Source: Martelella endophytica
Lineage (GTDB): Bacteria > Pseudomonadota > Alphaproteobacteria > Rhizobiales > Rhizobiaceae
Direction of reading: 5' to 3'
DNA: 64,000 nucleotides
Assembly: GCF_000960975.1 (NCBI RefSeq)
Contig: NZ_CP010803.1
Coordinates: 2,818,405 to 2,882,404, forward strand
Of the stretch, positions 37,206 through 47,346 are shown in pieces. Position 1 is the stretch's first letter. The number at the start of each line of letters is the position of its first letter. The notes beneath the pieces were generated by a model. That model ran no database searches and was not told the DNA's origin. It saw nothing but the letters and a program-made list of their open reading frames with translations. The translations under genes and the position numbers were made by a program.

Positions 37206-38555
37206 TCAGCTGTTTGCCTTGTTTTCCAGATAGTGTTCCAGCCAGTGGATATCATAGTCGCCATTGGCGATATCCTGGTTGGCAATCAGATCCTGAAAAA
37301 GCGGCAGCGTCGTGTCAATCCCGTCGACGACGAACTCGTCAAGCGCCCGCTTCAGCCGCATCATGCATTCGACGCGGGTGCGCCCGTGAACGATGAGCTT
37401 GCCGATCAGGCTGTCGTAATAGGGCGGGATCTTGTAGCCCTGATAGACACCCGAATCGATGCGAACGCCAAGGCCGCCCGGTGCATGGAAATGCGTGATC
37501 GTGCCCGGGGAAGGCCGGAAGGTCGCGGCGTTTTCGGCGTTGATCCGGCATTCGATGGCGTGACCGGAGAAGGAGATATCCTTCTGCGACACGGAAAGCC
37601 CGGCGCCGGATGCGACGCGGATCTGCTCGTGGACGAGGTCGATGCCGGTAATCGCTTCGGTGATCGGGTGCTCCACCTGCAGGCGGGTGTTCATCTCGAT
37701 GAAGTAGAACTCGCCGTTTTCATAGAGGAACTCGATGGTGCCGGCGCCGCGATATTTCATCTTGCGCATGGCCTCGGCGCAGATCTCGCCGATCTCGAGG
37801 CGCTGCTCGACATTGAGCGCCGGCGAATTAGCCTCTTCCCAGACCTTCTGGTGGCGGCGCTGCAGCGAGCAGTCGCGTTCGCCGAGGTGAATGGCAGCGC
37901 CTTCGCCGTCACCGAACACCTGCACCTCGATATGGCGGGGCTTGTCGAGATACTTTTCCATGTAGACGGAATCATTGCCGAAGGCTGCGGCGGCTTCGCC
38001 GCGCGCGGTGCTCCAGGCCTCGATCAGGTCGTCCCGGGTGCGGGCAAGCTTCATGCCGCGTCCGCCACCGCCGGCGGTGGCCTTGATCAGCACCGGATAT
38101 CCGATCTCCTCGGCCGTGCGCACGGCGTCTTCCTCGGTGTCGACCGCGCCGCCCGAACCGGGCACGACTGGAATGCCGAGCGATTCGGCCGTCGTCTTGG
38201 CGGTGATCTTGTCGCCCATCATGCGAATGTGTTCGCTGGTCGGGCCGATGAAGGTGATGCCGTGGGCCTCGAGGATTTCGGCGAACTTGGCATTTTCCGA
38301 CAGAAAGCCGTAGCCGGGATGCACCGCATCCGCGCCGGTGATCTCGCAGGCCGCGACGATCTGGTGAATGTTGAGATAGCTCTCGCGCGAAGACGGCGGG
38401 CCGATACACACGCTTTCGTCGGCGAGCCGCACATGCATCGCATTGGCGTCAGCCGTCGAATGGACGGCGACGGTGGCGATGCCGAGCTCCTTGCAGGCGC
38501 GCTGCACCCGAAGGGCGATTTCGCCGCGGTTGGCAATCAGGATTTTCGAAAACAT
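37206..38555 (-). CDS. accC: Acetyl-CoA carboxylase, biotin carboxylase subunit
   Basis: A 449-residue ATP-grasp enzyme that carboxylates biotin on AccB in the first step of fatty-acid synthesis. It begins [17 protein letters not shown]; the glycine-rich ATP loop [11 protein letters not shown] is near residue 160, [13 protein letters not shown] near 230 and [14 protein letters not shown] near 290, including the catalytic Arg/Glu. A GTG four codons upstream (38567) is also possible. It is 15 bases after accB. Confidence 0.98.
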   Translation of the reverse strand: MFSKILIANRGEIALRVQRACKELGIATVAVHSTADANAMHVRLADESVCIGPPSSRESYLNIHQIVAACEITGADAVHPGYGFLSENAKFAEILEAHGITFIGPTSEHIRMMGDKITAKTTAESLGIPVVPGSGGAVDTEEDAVRTAEEIGYPVLIKATAGGGGRGMKLARTRDDLIEAWSTARGEAAAAFGNDSVYMEKYLDKPRHIEVQVFGDGEGAAIHLGERDCSLQRRHQKVWEEANSPALNVEQRLEIGEICAEAMRKMKYRGAGTIEFLYENGEFYFIEMNTRLQVEHPITEAITGIDLVHEQIRVASGAGLSVSQKDISFSGHAIECRINAENAATFRPSPGTITHFHAPGGLGVRIDSGVYQGYKIPPYYDSLIGKLIVHGRTRVECMMRLKRALDEFVVDGIDTTLPLFQDLIANQDIANGDYDIHWLEHYLENKANS

Positions 38556-38570
38556 CAGCTCTGTCACCCG

Positions 38571-39044
38571 TTATTCGATAACGACGAGCGGTTCATCAAA
38601 CTCGACCGGCTGGGCATCATCGACAAGGATTTCCACGATCTTGCCGCTCTTCGGGGCAGGGATCTGGTTCATCGTCTTCATCGCCTCGATAATCAGAAGC
38701 GTCTGGCCTTCCTTGACGTTGGCGCCGACTTCAATGAACGGACGGGCGCCGGGAGCGGGCGCCAGGTAGACGGTGCCGACCATAGGGGCCTTGATCGCAT
38801 TGTCGAAGTTGCGGGCCGGTGCTGCGGCCGGCGCGGGCGCGGCGGCTGCCGCCGGGGCAGGCGCTGCTGCTGCTGCGGGTGCCGGAGCGTAAGCAACGGT
38901 CTGCGGTGCAGCCATCAGCTCACGGGCAACGCGGATGCGCAGGCCGTCCTGCTCCACCTCGATTTCCGTCAGCTCGGTATCGTTCAGGATCACGGCAAGC
39001 TCGCGCACCAGCTTCGCGTCGATTGCCTTCTTTTGTTCTGCCAT
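38571..39044 (-). CDS. accB: Acetyl-CoA carboxylase, biotin carboxyl carrier protein
   Basis: A 157-residue carrier. The N-terminal helix domain ([19 protein letters not shown]) is joined by a flexible Ala/Pro linker (residues about 50-78, repeated APAPAAAAA) to the biotinyl domain with the lysine in EAMKTMN (near residue 122). The start at 39044 follows AGGAACACCACCC. It lies 22 bases after aroQ. Confidence 0.97.
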   Translation of the reverse strand: MAEQKKAIDAKLVRELAVILNDTELTEIEVEQDGLRIRVARELMAAPQTVAYAPAPAAAAAPAPAAAAAPAPAAAPARNFDNAIKAPMVGTVYLAPAPGARPFIEVGANVKEGQTLLIIEAMKTMNQIPAPKSGKIVEILVDDAQPVEFDEPLVVIE

Positions 39045-39066
39045 GGGTGGTGTTCCTTTGTTCTTG

Positions 39067-39504
39067 TTATTCCGTGAGGGTCTTGAGCGCACGAAGCGCG
39101 AGAAGGTAGCTGTCCAGTCCGAAACCACAGATAACCCCCTTTGCGACCGGCGCAATCATGCTTTTGTGCCGGAAGGCCTCACGGGCATGAATGTTGGAGA
39201 TGTGAAGCTCGACGACCGGAACCTCGATGGCGCGGATCGCATCGTGAAGCGCAATCGAGGTATGGCCGTAGGCACCGGGATTGAGCGCGACGCCGGCGGC
39301 CTTCTCATTGGCTTCATGCAGCCAATCGACAAGGACGCCTTCGTGGTTGGTCTGGCGGAAGTCCAGCGCAAAGCCCAGTTCCTCACCGAGCGAGTGGCAC
39401 TCCGCCTCGATGGAGGCCAGCGTCATGGCGCCGTAAATGCCAGGTTCGCGCTGCCCGAGCAGGTTGATATTGGGACCGTTGAGGACAAAAATTCCGCGTG
39501 CCAT
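39067..39504 (-). CDS. aroQ: 3-dehydroquinate dehydratase, type II
   Basis: A 145-residue shikimate-pathway enzyme forming 3-dehydroshikimate. Type II signature: [20 protein letters not shown] with catalytic Tyr and Arg in the mobile loop, then [16 protein letters not shown] with the catalytic His region, and [17 protein letters not shown]. Length is typical for the dodecameric class. It heads the aroQ-accB-accC-aat operon. Confidence 0.97.
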   Translation of the reverse strand: MARGIFVLNGPNINLLGQREPGIYGAMTLASIEAECHSLGEELGFALDFRQTNHEGVLVDWLHEANEKAAGVALNPGAYGHTSIALHDAIRAIEVPVVELHISNIHAREAFRHKSMIAPVAKGVICGFGLDSYLLALRALKTLTE

Positions 39505-39605
39505 ACGTCAATTCCAGTTTCGCATACACCTATAGACGCTCATGTCGTGGAGGAAAAGCCCCTACGACAAGCCGGTCCAAGGCCTTGAAACACTGTGGTT
39601 AAGGG

Positions 39606-40430
39606 TTACGAGCAAACGCTCTTGCCGCAGTCGCGGACATTGTCGATGGTCTCTTGCAGCACATCGGCGCCGACAGCGCCGGAAATCAGCCGATCGCCGA
39701 TGATATAGGCCGGCGTGCCGTTGACGCCGATGGCGCTGGCGAGCGCGAAATGCGCGCTCAGCGCCTCTTCGGCCGGGAACTGCTCCATCGCCGCATCGAT
39801 CGCCGCGTCGTCGACGCCCAGCGCATTGGCGACAGCGCGGGCGGAGGCGTCGTTTGCGCGCGTGCCCGACCCCATCAGCGCCCGGTGGAAGTCTTCATAT
39901 TTCTCCGGCGCGATCTTCAGGAACGCGTAGGATACCTTTTCGGCGGCTTCGGAATCGGGGCCGAGGACCGGAATTTCCTTCAGCACGAAGCGGACATCCT
40001 CATTGGCGGCGATGATGTCGTCCATGTCGGAGAGCGCGCGGCGGCAGTAGCCGCAATTGTAGTCGAAGAACTCGACGACGGTGATGGCGCCTTCGGGGTT
40101 GCCGAATTCGGCATCAAAGGCGGGCTGGTAGAGCTTGTCCTGGTTCTCGGCAAGCGCGGCTGAGGCGGCCTGCTGCTGGCGCTCGGCCTGTTTCTGCTGC
40201 AGGGCCGTCTGGACGTCGAGCAGGGTTTCCGGGTTTGCCACCAGATAGTCGTGGACGCGCGTGCCGAACGTGTCGTCGCTTGCCGTCTCGACGGCCGCGT
40301 CGGTCTCAACCTGAGCCTGGCTCGAGGCCGGCGGGGCGAAGTGATAGATCGCCGCGGTCGTTGCAGCTGCGGTCGCGATGGCCGTCGCGAAAACGGCGCA
40401 GATTGCAAGCGTCAGTCCCTTCGAAGACAT
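39606..40430 (-). CDS. DsbA-family periplasmic thiol oxidoreductase
   Basis: A 274-residue exported protein. A membrane anchor or signal (residues about 5-30) precedes a helical region rich in Gln/Ala (about 60-100) and a thioredoxin-like DsbA domain. The active site is FFDYNCGYCRRAL (CGYC), with the cis-proline loop GVNGTPAYIIGD. A second Cys pair lies at the C-terminus (CGKSVC). The architecture is that of ScsC/BdbD-like DsbA proteins with an N-terminal stalk. ATG 40430 has GGAAGGGG upstream. It is 101 bp ahead of aroQ and probably a separate unit. Confidence 0.92.
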   Translation of the reverse strand: MSSKGLTLAICAVFATAIATAAATTAAIYHFAPPASSQAQVETDAAVETASDDTFGTRVHDYLVANPETLLDVQTALQQKQAERQQQAASAALAENQDKLYQPAFDAEFGNPEGAITVVEFFDYNCGYCRRALSDMDDIIAANEDVRFVLKEIPVLGPDSEAAEKVSYAFLKIAPEKYEDFHRALMGSGTRANDASARAVANALGVDDAAIDAAMEQFPAEEALSAHFALASAIGVNGTPAYIIGDRLISGAVGADVLQETIDNVRDCGKSVCS

Positions 40431-40621
40431 GTCATCCCCTTCCATCATCGATCGTCCGGTCGTCTAGGCACCAATTGTGCGCAAATGGCGGCATTGTCCA
40501 TAGGCTGGCGGCAATTCCCGCCGCTTGCCAATCAAAAATCCGTTTTTTTGCCGCCCGGGATTGCGGCCGGGTCCCGGATGGTTCATCCCAAAGGCTGAGA
40601 TTTGCCCGAAAAGAGACCAGC

Positions 40622-41779
40622 ATGCCGCTTTCATCGAACCGCAGTGCGATTGATTCCTTCATCGCCATGGATGTCCTGGCCGAGGCCAACCGTCGCAAGA
40701 AGGCCGGTCGCCCGGTGATTTCGCTCGCCGTCGGCCAGCCCTCGCATCCCGCACCGGATGCCGCACTGGTCGCCGCGCGAAAGGCACTTGAACACGGCCA
40801 CCTCGGCTATACGGATGCCTTCGGCCTGCAGAGCCTGCGCGAGGCAATCGCCGAGGACTATCGCGCCCGCATGGGCGTTGTCATCGACCCCGCGCGCATT
40901 GCGGTTACCACGGGGTCGTCGGCTGGCTTCAATCTTGCCTTTCTGGCGCTCTTCGATGCCGGCGACGTGGTGGCGATCGCAAGGCCCGGCTACCCGGCCT
41001 ATCGCAATATACTGCGGGCGCTCGACCTCAAGGTCATCGAGGTCGAGGCCAATGCCGCCCACGAATTCACCCTGACGCCGGAAGCGCTCGAGGAGGCCGA
41101 GCGGGTGCATGGGGTGCGGCTGAAGGGCGTGCTGCTTGCAAGCCCTGCCAATCCCACAGGCACCGTAACGGGACGCGCAGCGCTGAAACGTCTTGCGGAC
41201 TGGTGTGCTGCGCGCGACACCGAATTCATCTCCGACGAGATCTATCACGGGCTTGTCTTTTCCGGCGAGGAAGCGACCGCGCTCTCCTTTACCGACGAGG
41301 CGGTGGTGATCAATTCGTTCTCCAAATACTACTGCATGACCGGCTGGCGCATCGGGTGGATAGTGCTGCCGGAGAAGCTTGTGCGGGTCTTCGAGCAGCT
41401 GGCGCAGAACATCTATATCTGCGCACCCGAACTGTCGCAGATCGCAGCGGAAGCGGCCCTTGGCGCTCGCACGCAGCTCGACGGTTACCGCGATATCTAC
41501 CGCGCCAACCGCGATTATCTGAACGACGCCCTGCCGAAGATCGGCCTGCCGGTGGTTTCGCCCATGGACGGCGCCTTTTACGCCTATGTGGATGTCAGTT
41601 CCCATTCCAACGACAGCGTGGCATTTTCGAAAAAGATGCTGAGCGAAATAGATATCGCGGCAACGCCCGGCAAGGATTTCGATCCGCTGACCGGCGGGCG
41701 CTACCTGCGGCTTTCCTATGCCGGCACGGAGGCCGAGATCAGGGAAGCGGTGGAGCGGATCGGCAACTGGCTGCCGTAG
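40622..41779 (+). CDS. Class I/II pyridoxal-phosphate aminotransferase
   Basis: A 385-residue fold-type I aminotransferase. Motifs: AVGQPSHPAPD, LGYTDAFGLQSLREAI, TTGSSAGFNLAFLALFDAGD, ARPGYPAYRN, SPANPTGTVT, SDEIYHGL and the PLP-lysine segment NSFSKYYCMTGWRIGW (near residue 233). The C-terminal arginine is in RYLRLSYA. It fits the AspC/MalY-like group; the amino-acid substrate cannot be fixed from sequence. ATG 40622 gives the natural start; the same frame is open far upstream but antisense to the DsbA gene. Confidence 0.92.
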   Translation: MPLSSNRSAIDSFIAMDVLAEANRRKKAGRPVISLAVGQPSHPAPDAALVAARKALEHGHLGYTDAFGLQSLREAIAEDYRARMGVVIDPARIAVTTGSSAGFNLAFLALFDAGDVVAIARPGYPAYRNILRALDLKVIEVEANAAHEFTLTPEALEEAERVHGVRLKGVLLASPANPTGTVTGRAALKRLADWCAARDTEFISDEIYHGLVFSGEEATALSFTDEAVVINSFSKYYCMTGWRIGWIVLPEKLVRVFEQLAQNIYICAPELSQIAAEAALGARTQLDGYRDIYRANRDYLNDALPKIGLPVVSPMDGAFYAYVDVSSHSNDSVAFSKKMLSEIDIAATPGKDFDPLTGGRYLRLSYAGTEAEIREAVERIGNWLP

Positions 41780-41802
41780 TTCGGATTGCAGGGGGGAGGG
41801 CG

Positions 41803-42225
41803 ATGACGGTGAAGATGCTGACGGGTCGATGCCTTTGCGGGGAGGCGCGCTACCGCGTTGAAGATGCCTTCGCCTATGCCGCCAATTGTCACTGCCGCAA
41901 CTGCCAGCGCGCCACGGGCTCCGCCTTCAAGCCCTTCGCCGGCATCGAATCCGAGAAGTTCGCGATCGAGGCCGACGCGCCGCTGTTCTTCTACGGCGAT
42001 GCGACCACGCACGACGCCCATTGTTCCCGTTGCGGGTCGCTGCTTTACTCGCGGGTGCGCGAAGGCGCCTATATCCATGTCACCATGGGCACGCTGGACG
42101 AACCACCGTCTATCACGCCGAGTGAGCACATCTTCGTCACCTCCAAGGCGCCGTGGCACCAGATTTCCGACGACCTGCCGCAATATGCCGGCCATGTCTT
42201 CGAAGGGCCGCCGCTGAACCGGTGA
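41803..42225 (+). CDS. GFA-family protein (Gfa/Mss4-like zinc fold)
   Basis: A 140-residue protein of the glutathione-dependent formaldehyde-activating enzyme family. Zinc ligands are visible: GRCLCGEARY, NCHCRNCQRATGSAF and CSRCGSLLYSR. The name comes from Paracoccus Gfa; most family members have no proven activity. GGGGGGAGGGCG precedes the ATG, and the gene lies 23 bp after the aminotransferase, so the two may be co-transcribed. Confidence 0.9.
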   Translation: MTVKMLTGRCLCGEARYRVEDAFAYAANCHCRNCQRATGSAFKPFAGIESEKFAIEADAPLFFYGDATTHDAHCSRCGSLLYSRVREGAYIHVTMGTLDEPPSITPSEHIFVTSKAPWHQISDDLPQYAGHVFEGPPLNR

Positions 42226-42251
42226 GGCATCAGACCCGAACGGAAACGAAA

Positions 42252-42277
42252 ACGCCGCCGTTCGAAAACGGCGGCGT
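42252..42277 (-). terminator. Terminator of rne
   Basis: An 11-base perfect stem (42252-42262 ACGCCGCCGTT, 42267-42277 AACGGCGGCGT) with loop CGAA lies 25 bp after the rne stop. Leftward it is followed by a broken T-run (TTTTCGTTT). It could also act on the convergent GFA gene. Confidence 0.82.
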
Positions 42278-42302
42278 CTGAAATCAGTCAGATGCTTGAG
42301 GC

Positions 42303-45221
42303 TCAGAAGAAGCCGCGACGGTTCCACCAGCCGCGCTTCGGCTTGGAGGGCTCTTCATCGGTTTCCTGCGCGCCATTCGAGGTCACGACCGGCTCGGAGT
42401 GCGAAACGTTCGAGGCGCGGTTGGCGCGCTTCGGCGTATCGGTCTGCTCGGCAGGGGCTGCCTCAACGGCCGGCTCTTCGGCAACGGCTGCGGCGTCATC
42501 GAGTTCCGTGGCTGCGGTTTCGACGGCCTCTGTTTCCGCGGCGGTCTCCGCTGTCACCGGCTCCTCGGGGCTTTCGACAGGTGCTTCCTCGGGGGCTTCT
42601 GCCTCTTCCTTGGGCTTGCGGCGACGGCGGCGCGGCTTGCGGCCTTCGATTTCAGCCATGGCCTCATCTTCGCCAACGACCACTTCGGCCTTGGGCTCTT
42701 CTTCGGCAGCCGGCTTGGCTTCCTCGGAAACGGCCTCAGTCGTGCCTGCCACGGCGGGAGCAGCTTCTGCCGGCTCCTGCGCGGGAGCCTCGGCTTCGTT
42801 CGCTGCTACCGTGTCTTCAGCATTGTCGGTCTCGCCGGCTTCGTCATTGCTGGCCTCCGAGCCGTTCGTCTGCTCGTCGTCGCCTTCGCTGCGATTGCGG
42901 CGGCCGCCACGCTTGCCACGGCGACGCTTGCGCTTGGACGGGCGCTCGTCGTCGGTGGCAGCATCCGCAATGGCGTTCTGCTGGGCATCGTCATCGCCGT
43001 CATCATCATCGGATGCATCGGCCTGCGAACCGTTTTCGGCGTCGGCAGACTGCTGGCCGTTGCCGCTCCGTCCGCCACGACGGCGGCGGCGCTTGCGGCG
43101 CGAGCGGCTCTGCTCTTCGCCACCATTGTTGCCATTATCGTTGTTCGACGTCGCTTCCTCGGCTTCATCCTCGTCCGGCGTTTCCTCGATGATGTCAGCG
43201 ACATCGTCTTCCGGTTCTTCGGCGAAGTTGAACAGCGTTTCGATCTTCACCGGCTCGGCGACGGGCTCGCCACGGTCGATCTCGAAATGGGTGTTCTCCA
43301 AATCGGCATCCGACGAAATGATGATTTCGAGGCCGAAGCGGTTTTCATAGTCGACGATCGTGTTGCGCTTCTGGTTCAGCAGGTAGAGCGCAATGTCGGG
43401 CGTCGTGCGCACGGTGATGTTGTGCGTGGTGTTCTTCAGCAGGTATTCCTCGACGCCACGCAGGACGTGCAGGGCAACCGAAGACTGCGACAGGACGTGG
43501 CCGGTGCCGCCGCAATGGCTGCAGACCTGCGTGGTCGATTCCAGAACCGAGGCGCGGATGCGCTGGCGCGACATTTCCAGCAGGCCGAAATGCGAGATGC
43601 GGCCGACCTGGATGCGGGCGCGGTCGTTCTTCAGGCAATCCTTCAGCTTCTTCTCGACGGCGCGGTTGTTGCGCTTTTCTTCCATGTCGATGAAGTCGAT
43701 GACGACGAGGCCGGCAAGGTCGCGCAGGCGAAGCTGGCGCGCGACTTCCTCGGCCGCCTCCAGGTTTGTCTGCAGCGCGGTGTCCTCGATCGAGTGTTCA
43801 CGGGTCGAACGCCCGGAGTTCACGTCGATCGCCACCAGTGCTTCGGTCTGGTTGATGATCAGATAGCCGCCAGATTTCAGCGTCACCTGCGGCTGCAGCA
43901 TGCGATCGAGCTGGGCTTCGATGCCGGAGCGCGAGTAGATCGGGTGGACGTCGCGATAGCGCTGAACCACCTTGGCGTGGCTCGGCATCAGCATCTTCAT
44001 GAAGTCCTTCGCCTCGCGGTAACCCTCGTCGCCGGAAACGATGACTTCATTGATATCCTTGTTATAGAGGTCGCGGATGGAGCGCTTGATCAGGCTGCCT
44101 TCCTCGTAGACCAGACAGGGCGCTGTCGACGTCAGCGTCTTGGTGCGGACGTTTTCCCAAAGGCGCATCAGATATTCGAAGTCGCGCTTGACCTCGGCCT
44201 TGGTGCGGTTGGCGCCGGCTGTACGCAGGATCACGCCCATGCCCTGCGGCACTTCAAGGCCCTTGGCCACTTCCTTCAGCCGCTTGCGGTCAGCCGGATT
44301 GGTGATCTTGCGCGAAATGCCGCCGCCACGCGCCGTGTTCGGCATCAGCACCGAATAGCGGCCGGCAAGCGAGAGATAGGTCGTCAGGGCCGCGCCCTTG
44401 TTGCCGCGTTCTTCCTTGGCCACCTGCACCAGCAGGATCTGCCGGCGCTTGATGACTTCCTGGATGCGGTACTGCTTGCGCACGCGGCGGTGCTCGTGCT
44501 CCGGAACTTCTTCCATCGCATCTTCGGCGCCGACGGATTCAACCGTGTCGTCATCGTCGATGTCTTCGGAGATCGTGTCGGAATCGACTTTCGCGGCCAT
44601 GCTGGTCGGCGAGCTGTCGTCATCGTCGTCGGATGCGTCGCTCGCGGTCTCGGCATTCTCGGCCTCGCCCTCGGCAGCCTTGGCCTTGGTGGTCCGGCGG
44701 CGACGGCGCGGCTTCGGCTTTTCGGCCTCGGTCGCTTCGGCAGTGGCCTCAGCGGGGGCTTCGGCAGCCTCGGCGGTGTTCTCTTCGCCGGCGGTTTCGC
44801 TCTTGTCCGCGTCGGCCGTCTTGCCGCGCGAGCGTGCCTTGCCGCGACGGGTGCGTGGCTTCGGCTGATTGGCGGCCTCGGCCGCGGCTTCGGCCGGCTC
44901 GCTCGTCGTTGGTTCGTCGTCGCCATCATCGGCGTCGGCAGCCGCTTCACGCAGCAACGCCTCGCGATCGGCGAGCGGGATCTGGTAGTAATCCGGATGG
45001 ATTTCGGAGAAGGCGAGGAAGCCGTGGCGATTGCCGCCATAATCGACGAAGGCCGCCTGCAGGGAGGGCTCGACCCGGGTCACCTTCGCCAGATAGATAT
45101 TGCCGCGCAGCTGTTTCTTATGCTGCGATTCGAAATCGAACTCCTCTATACGATTTCCGCGTACGACGACGACGCGCGTCTCCTCTTCGTGAGAGGCGTC
45201 GATAAGCATTTTGTCTGCCAT
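42303..45221 (-). CDS. rne: Ribonuclease E
   Basis: A 972-residue endoribonuclease, core of the RNA degradosome. The S1 domain begins GNIYLAKVTRVEPSLQAAFVDYG near residue 40 but is interrupted at about 92-250 by a low-complexity acidic and Arg-rich insert, then resumes (QEVIKRRQILLVQVAKEERGNKG). The DNase I-like region has ALVAIDVNSGRST and the zinc-link CSHCGGTGHV near residue 565. The C-terminal third is disordered, with acidic stretches and several Arg-rich patches (RKRRRRRGG, KRKRRRGKRGGRR) for RNA or partner binding. The tail ends WWNRRGFF. A terminator follows. Confidence 0.97.
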   Translation of the reverse strand: MADKMLIDASHEEETRVVVVRGNRIEEFDFESQHKKQLRGNIYLAKVTRVEPSLQAAFVDYGGNRHGFLAFSEIHPDYYQIPLADREALLREAAADADDGDDEPTTSEPAEAAAEAANQPKPRTRRGKARSRGKTADADKSETAGEENTAEAAEAPAEATAEATEAEKPKPRRRRRTTKAKAAEGEAENAETASDASDDDDDSSPTSMAAKVDSDTISEDIDDDDTVESVGAEDAMEEVPEHEHRRVRKQYRIQEVIKRRQILLVQVAKEERGNKGAALTTYLSLAGRYSVLMPNTARGGGISRKITNPADRKRLKEVAKGLEVPQGMGVILRTAGANRTKAEVKRDFEYLMRLWENVRTKTLTSTAPCLVYEEGSLIKRSIRDLYNKDINEVIVSGDEGYREAKDFMKMLMPSHAKVVQRYRDVHPIYSRSGIEAQLDRMLQPQVTLKSGGYLIINQTEALVAIDVNSGRSTREHSIEDTALQTNLEAAEEVARQLRLRDLAGLVVIDFIDMEEKRNNRAVEKKLKDCLKNDRARIQVGRISHFGLLEMSRQRIRASVLESTTQVCSHCGGTGHVLSQSSVALHVLRGVEEYLLKNTTHNITVRTTPDIALYLLNQKRNTIVDYENRFGLEIIISSDADLENTHFEIDRGEPVAEPVKIETLFNFAEEPEDDVADIIEETPDEDEAEEATSNNDNGNNGGEEQSRSRRKRRRRRGGRSGNGQQSADAENGSQADASDDDDGDDDAQQNAIADAATDDERPSKRKRRRGKRGGRRNRSEGDDEQTNGSEASNDEAGETDNAEDTVAANEAEAPAQEPAEAAPAVAGTTEAVSEEAKPAAEEEPKAEVVVGEDEAMAEIEGRKPRRRRRKPKEEAEAPEEAPVESPEEPVTAETAAETEAVETAATELDDAAAVAEEPAVEAAPAEQTDTPKRANRASNVSHSEPVVTSNGAQETDEEPSKPKRGWWNRRGFF

Positions 45222-45893
45222 GAAAGAAGTGCTCCTCGGCGCTGTCGCACGCCGCTTCCCAGGCTGACAAAAGTTCTGCTATGGAAACGGTCATCTGCGC
45301 ACGCGCCGGATGAATGACTGTCCGACGGGCGCAGCGACACGAAAGCGAAGCCTTCGCGAATCAGCCGGGTGCCCATCTCGGGGCGGCCGGCTGTCGGAAG
45401 AAAATGTCGCTTCGTTCTCATGTTAGACCAGTCGGAACCAAGTTTGACTTGCCCCGTTGAAAGGGGGCGATGAATACGCTCTTCGGGTCGTCCCGCAAGC
45501 GTTTGACCCTTCTGCCGCCGCGCCGTTTTCATGGGCACAAATCGGCCAAGATATACTGTCCTTTGGGTGGATCGACGGCGGTTCGCTGCATCTGGCGCCG
45601 CGGTATTACGGCTGCCGTGGGCGCGCGTCTTACCGGTCGCAATCTCCACCTATCTCACATTACTATGTATTCCCCGCTACAATAGCAAGAAAAAACCAAT
45701 CATCTGTCATATTCGTGAGACGCGCCGAATCAGATCGACTGTGGAGGTCGCGACCTTGCCAAATGGCTGCAACGCAGGCATTTCACAGGGCTGACGCATC
45801 GCTGCCATGCTTTTGCCACCGCCTGCCGCTTTTCTGAGAGTCGGGGAAAGCATCTTTAGGTTGCGATTTTCGGCTGGAAGGCAAATAGACGAT
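45222..45893. other. rne leader and rne/amiC intergenic region
   Basis: This 672 bp gap between divergent rne and amiC holds no credible gene. Its length suits a long rne 5' untranslated region; RNase E mRNAs are commonly autoregulated through such leaders. A weak leftward promoter candidate (TTGCTA, 17 bases, TAGTAA) lies around 45663-45691. If used, the rne leader would be about 430 bases. Confidence 0.45.
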
Positions 45894-47153
45894 ATGGCAG
45901 AAGCTACAGGCATGGTGTTCCGATTGCTGTCATTCCGGCCTGTTGCCCTCCTTGCGCTCGTCTTTCTTCCGCTGCTGTGCCTGAGTTCAGCCCATGCCGA
46001 AGAAGAGGCGGCGCCGCTTGTCGCCTACAATGCGCTGCTCGTCGGCGATGACGCAAGGGCGCGCTTGGTGATCGATTTCGACCGCACGCCCACGTTCACC
46101 TATCATTACCTCACCCACCCGGCGCGTCTGGTGATAACGCTGCCGGCAACGGCCTTCGGCTTTCCGGACGATACGCTGGAGGCGCGCGGCATCATCAGCG
46201 ATATCCGCTACGGCGCGACGGGGCCCGGCCAGTCGCGCATCGTGCTGACGGCGACCGAGTCGATCGCGCTGACGCTTGCGGAAGTGCGCGACGAAGATGG
46301 TTCCGCCGCCCGCCTGGTCATCGATCTTGCCATGACCGATGCGGCGAAATTCGACACGCTCGTCGCCACCCAGCGCGCCAAGCTGGCCGGCGAGGCCGAG
46401 GGCGCCCTGCCGGAGGCCGCCGGCGACACGGCGACCGGTGCCATCGACGGCGATGCCGAGAGCTTCGTGGTCGCCATCGATGCCGGCCATGGCGGCGTCG
46501 ACACCGGCGCGGTCGGCGAGGATACGAAGACGCTGGAAAAGGACATCACGCTCGATTTTGCCCGCACCTTTGCTGCGCGGCTGCAGGCCGAACCGGGCTT
46601 CGAAAGCTATCTGACGCGCGATTCCGATGTCTACCTTTCGCTTTCGAAGCGGGTGGAGCTTGCCCGCCAGCATGGCGCCGACCTGTTCATTTCGTTGCAC
46701 GCGGATTCGCTGCCGCAGACGGATATCTCCGGCGCCACGGTCTACACGCTCTCCGACCGGGCGTCGGACCGGGTTTCGGCAGCGCTTGCCAGGCGCGAGA
46801 ATCTTTCGAACGAGATTGCCGGCATCGATACGACGGACGAGCCGGAGGAAGTGACCGACATTCTCCTCGATCTGACCCGGCGCGAGACCCAGAGCTTCTC
46901 GACCAGCCTTGCCGACCGGGTCGTCGCCGCGTTCAAGGGCCGCATCGGGCTGATCAACAATCCGCACCGCTCGGCGGGCTTCATGGTGCTGATGGCGCCG
47001 GATATCCCCTCGATCCTGCTCGAGATCGGCTTCCTGTCGAGTCCGGAAGACGAAAGGCGCATGCTCGACCCGGATTGGCGCGACAGGCTGATCGCCCGCC
47101 TTGTCGAGGCGGTGAAGCAATATCATGATCCGCTGGTGGCGAGCGGCGGGTGA
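45894..47153 (+). CDS. amiC: N-acetylmuramoyl-L-alanine amidase (AMIN + Amidase_3)
   Basis: A 419-residue exported peptidoglycan amidase cutting the bond between MurNAc and the stem peptide, usually during cell separation. A signal peptide is seen (hydrophobic residues about 7-27, cleavage near AHA-EE). An AMIN domain follows (about 35-145), then the zinc amidase domain with VAIDAGHGGVDTGAVG, LTRDSDVYLSLSKRVELA, DLFISLHADS and LLEIGFLSS. Starts at 45894 and 45912 are both plausible, with weak ribosome-binding sites. It lies just upstream of PBP1a, a pairing common in alphaproteobacteria. The amiC symbol follows family use. Confidence 0.93.
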   Translation: MAEATGMVFRLLSFRPVALLALVFLPLLCLSSAHAEEEAAPLVAYNALLVGDDARARLVIDFDRTPTFTYHYLTHPARLVITLPATAFGFPDDTLEARGIISDIRYGATGPGQSRIVLTATESIALTLAEVRDEDGSAARLVIDLAMTDAAKFDTLVATQRAKLAGEAEGALPEAAGDTATGAIDGDAESFVVAIDAGHGGVDTGAVGEDTKTLEKDITLDFARTFAARLQAEPGFESYLTRDSDVYLSLSKRVELARQHGADLFISLHADSLPQTDISGATVYTLSDRASDRVSAALARRENLSNEIAGIDTTDEPEEVTDILLDLTRRETQSFSTSLADRVVAAFKGRIGLINNPHRSAGFMVLMAPDIPSILLEIGFLSSPEDERRMLDPDWRDRLIARLVEAVKQYHDPLVASGG

Positions 47154-47346
47154 GATGAAATAGCGACGCCGGCACCCAAACTGACGTTCGCGTCGCAAAA
47201 TGCGCACATTCATTGTAAAAAGGTGCACGGGGTGTTTCCATTGCCGCGGTCCGGCGCTATTTCCGTCCCGGCGGTCGGCAGGACAGCATTACCCGACAAC
47301 AATTGATGCAAGACGTTCCTCGCGCGAGATACAGGGTTCAATAAAC

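Noticed and set aside
38800..38900. Tandem repeat DNA in accB
   Set aside because: The repeated Ala/Pro codons are the normal flexible linker of the biotin carrier, not a separate repeat element.
37143..39077. 644-codon rightward frame over accC and accB
   Set aside because: Antisense shadow of two essential genes, no domain recognisable.
42399..45317. 972-codon open frame antisense to rne
   Set aside because: It mirrors the rne frame across its whole length, a common effect of GC-rich codon bias. It has no ribosome-binding site and low-complexity composition, while the rne frame has clear domains.
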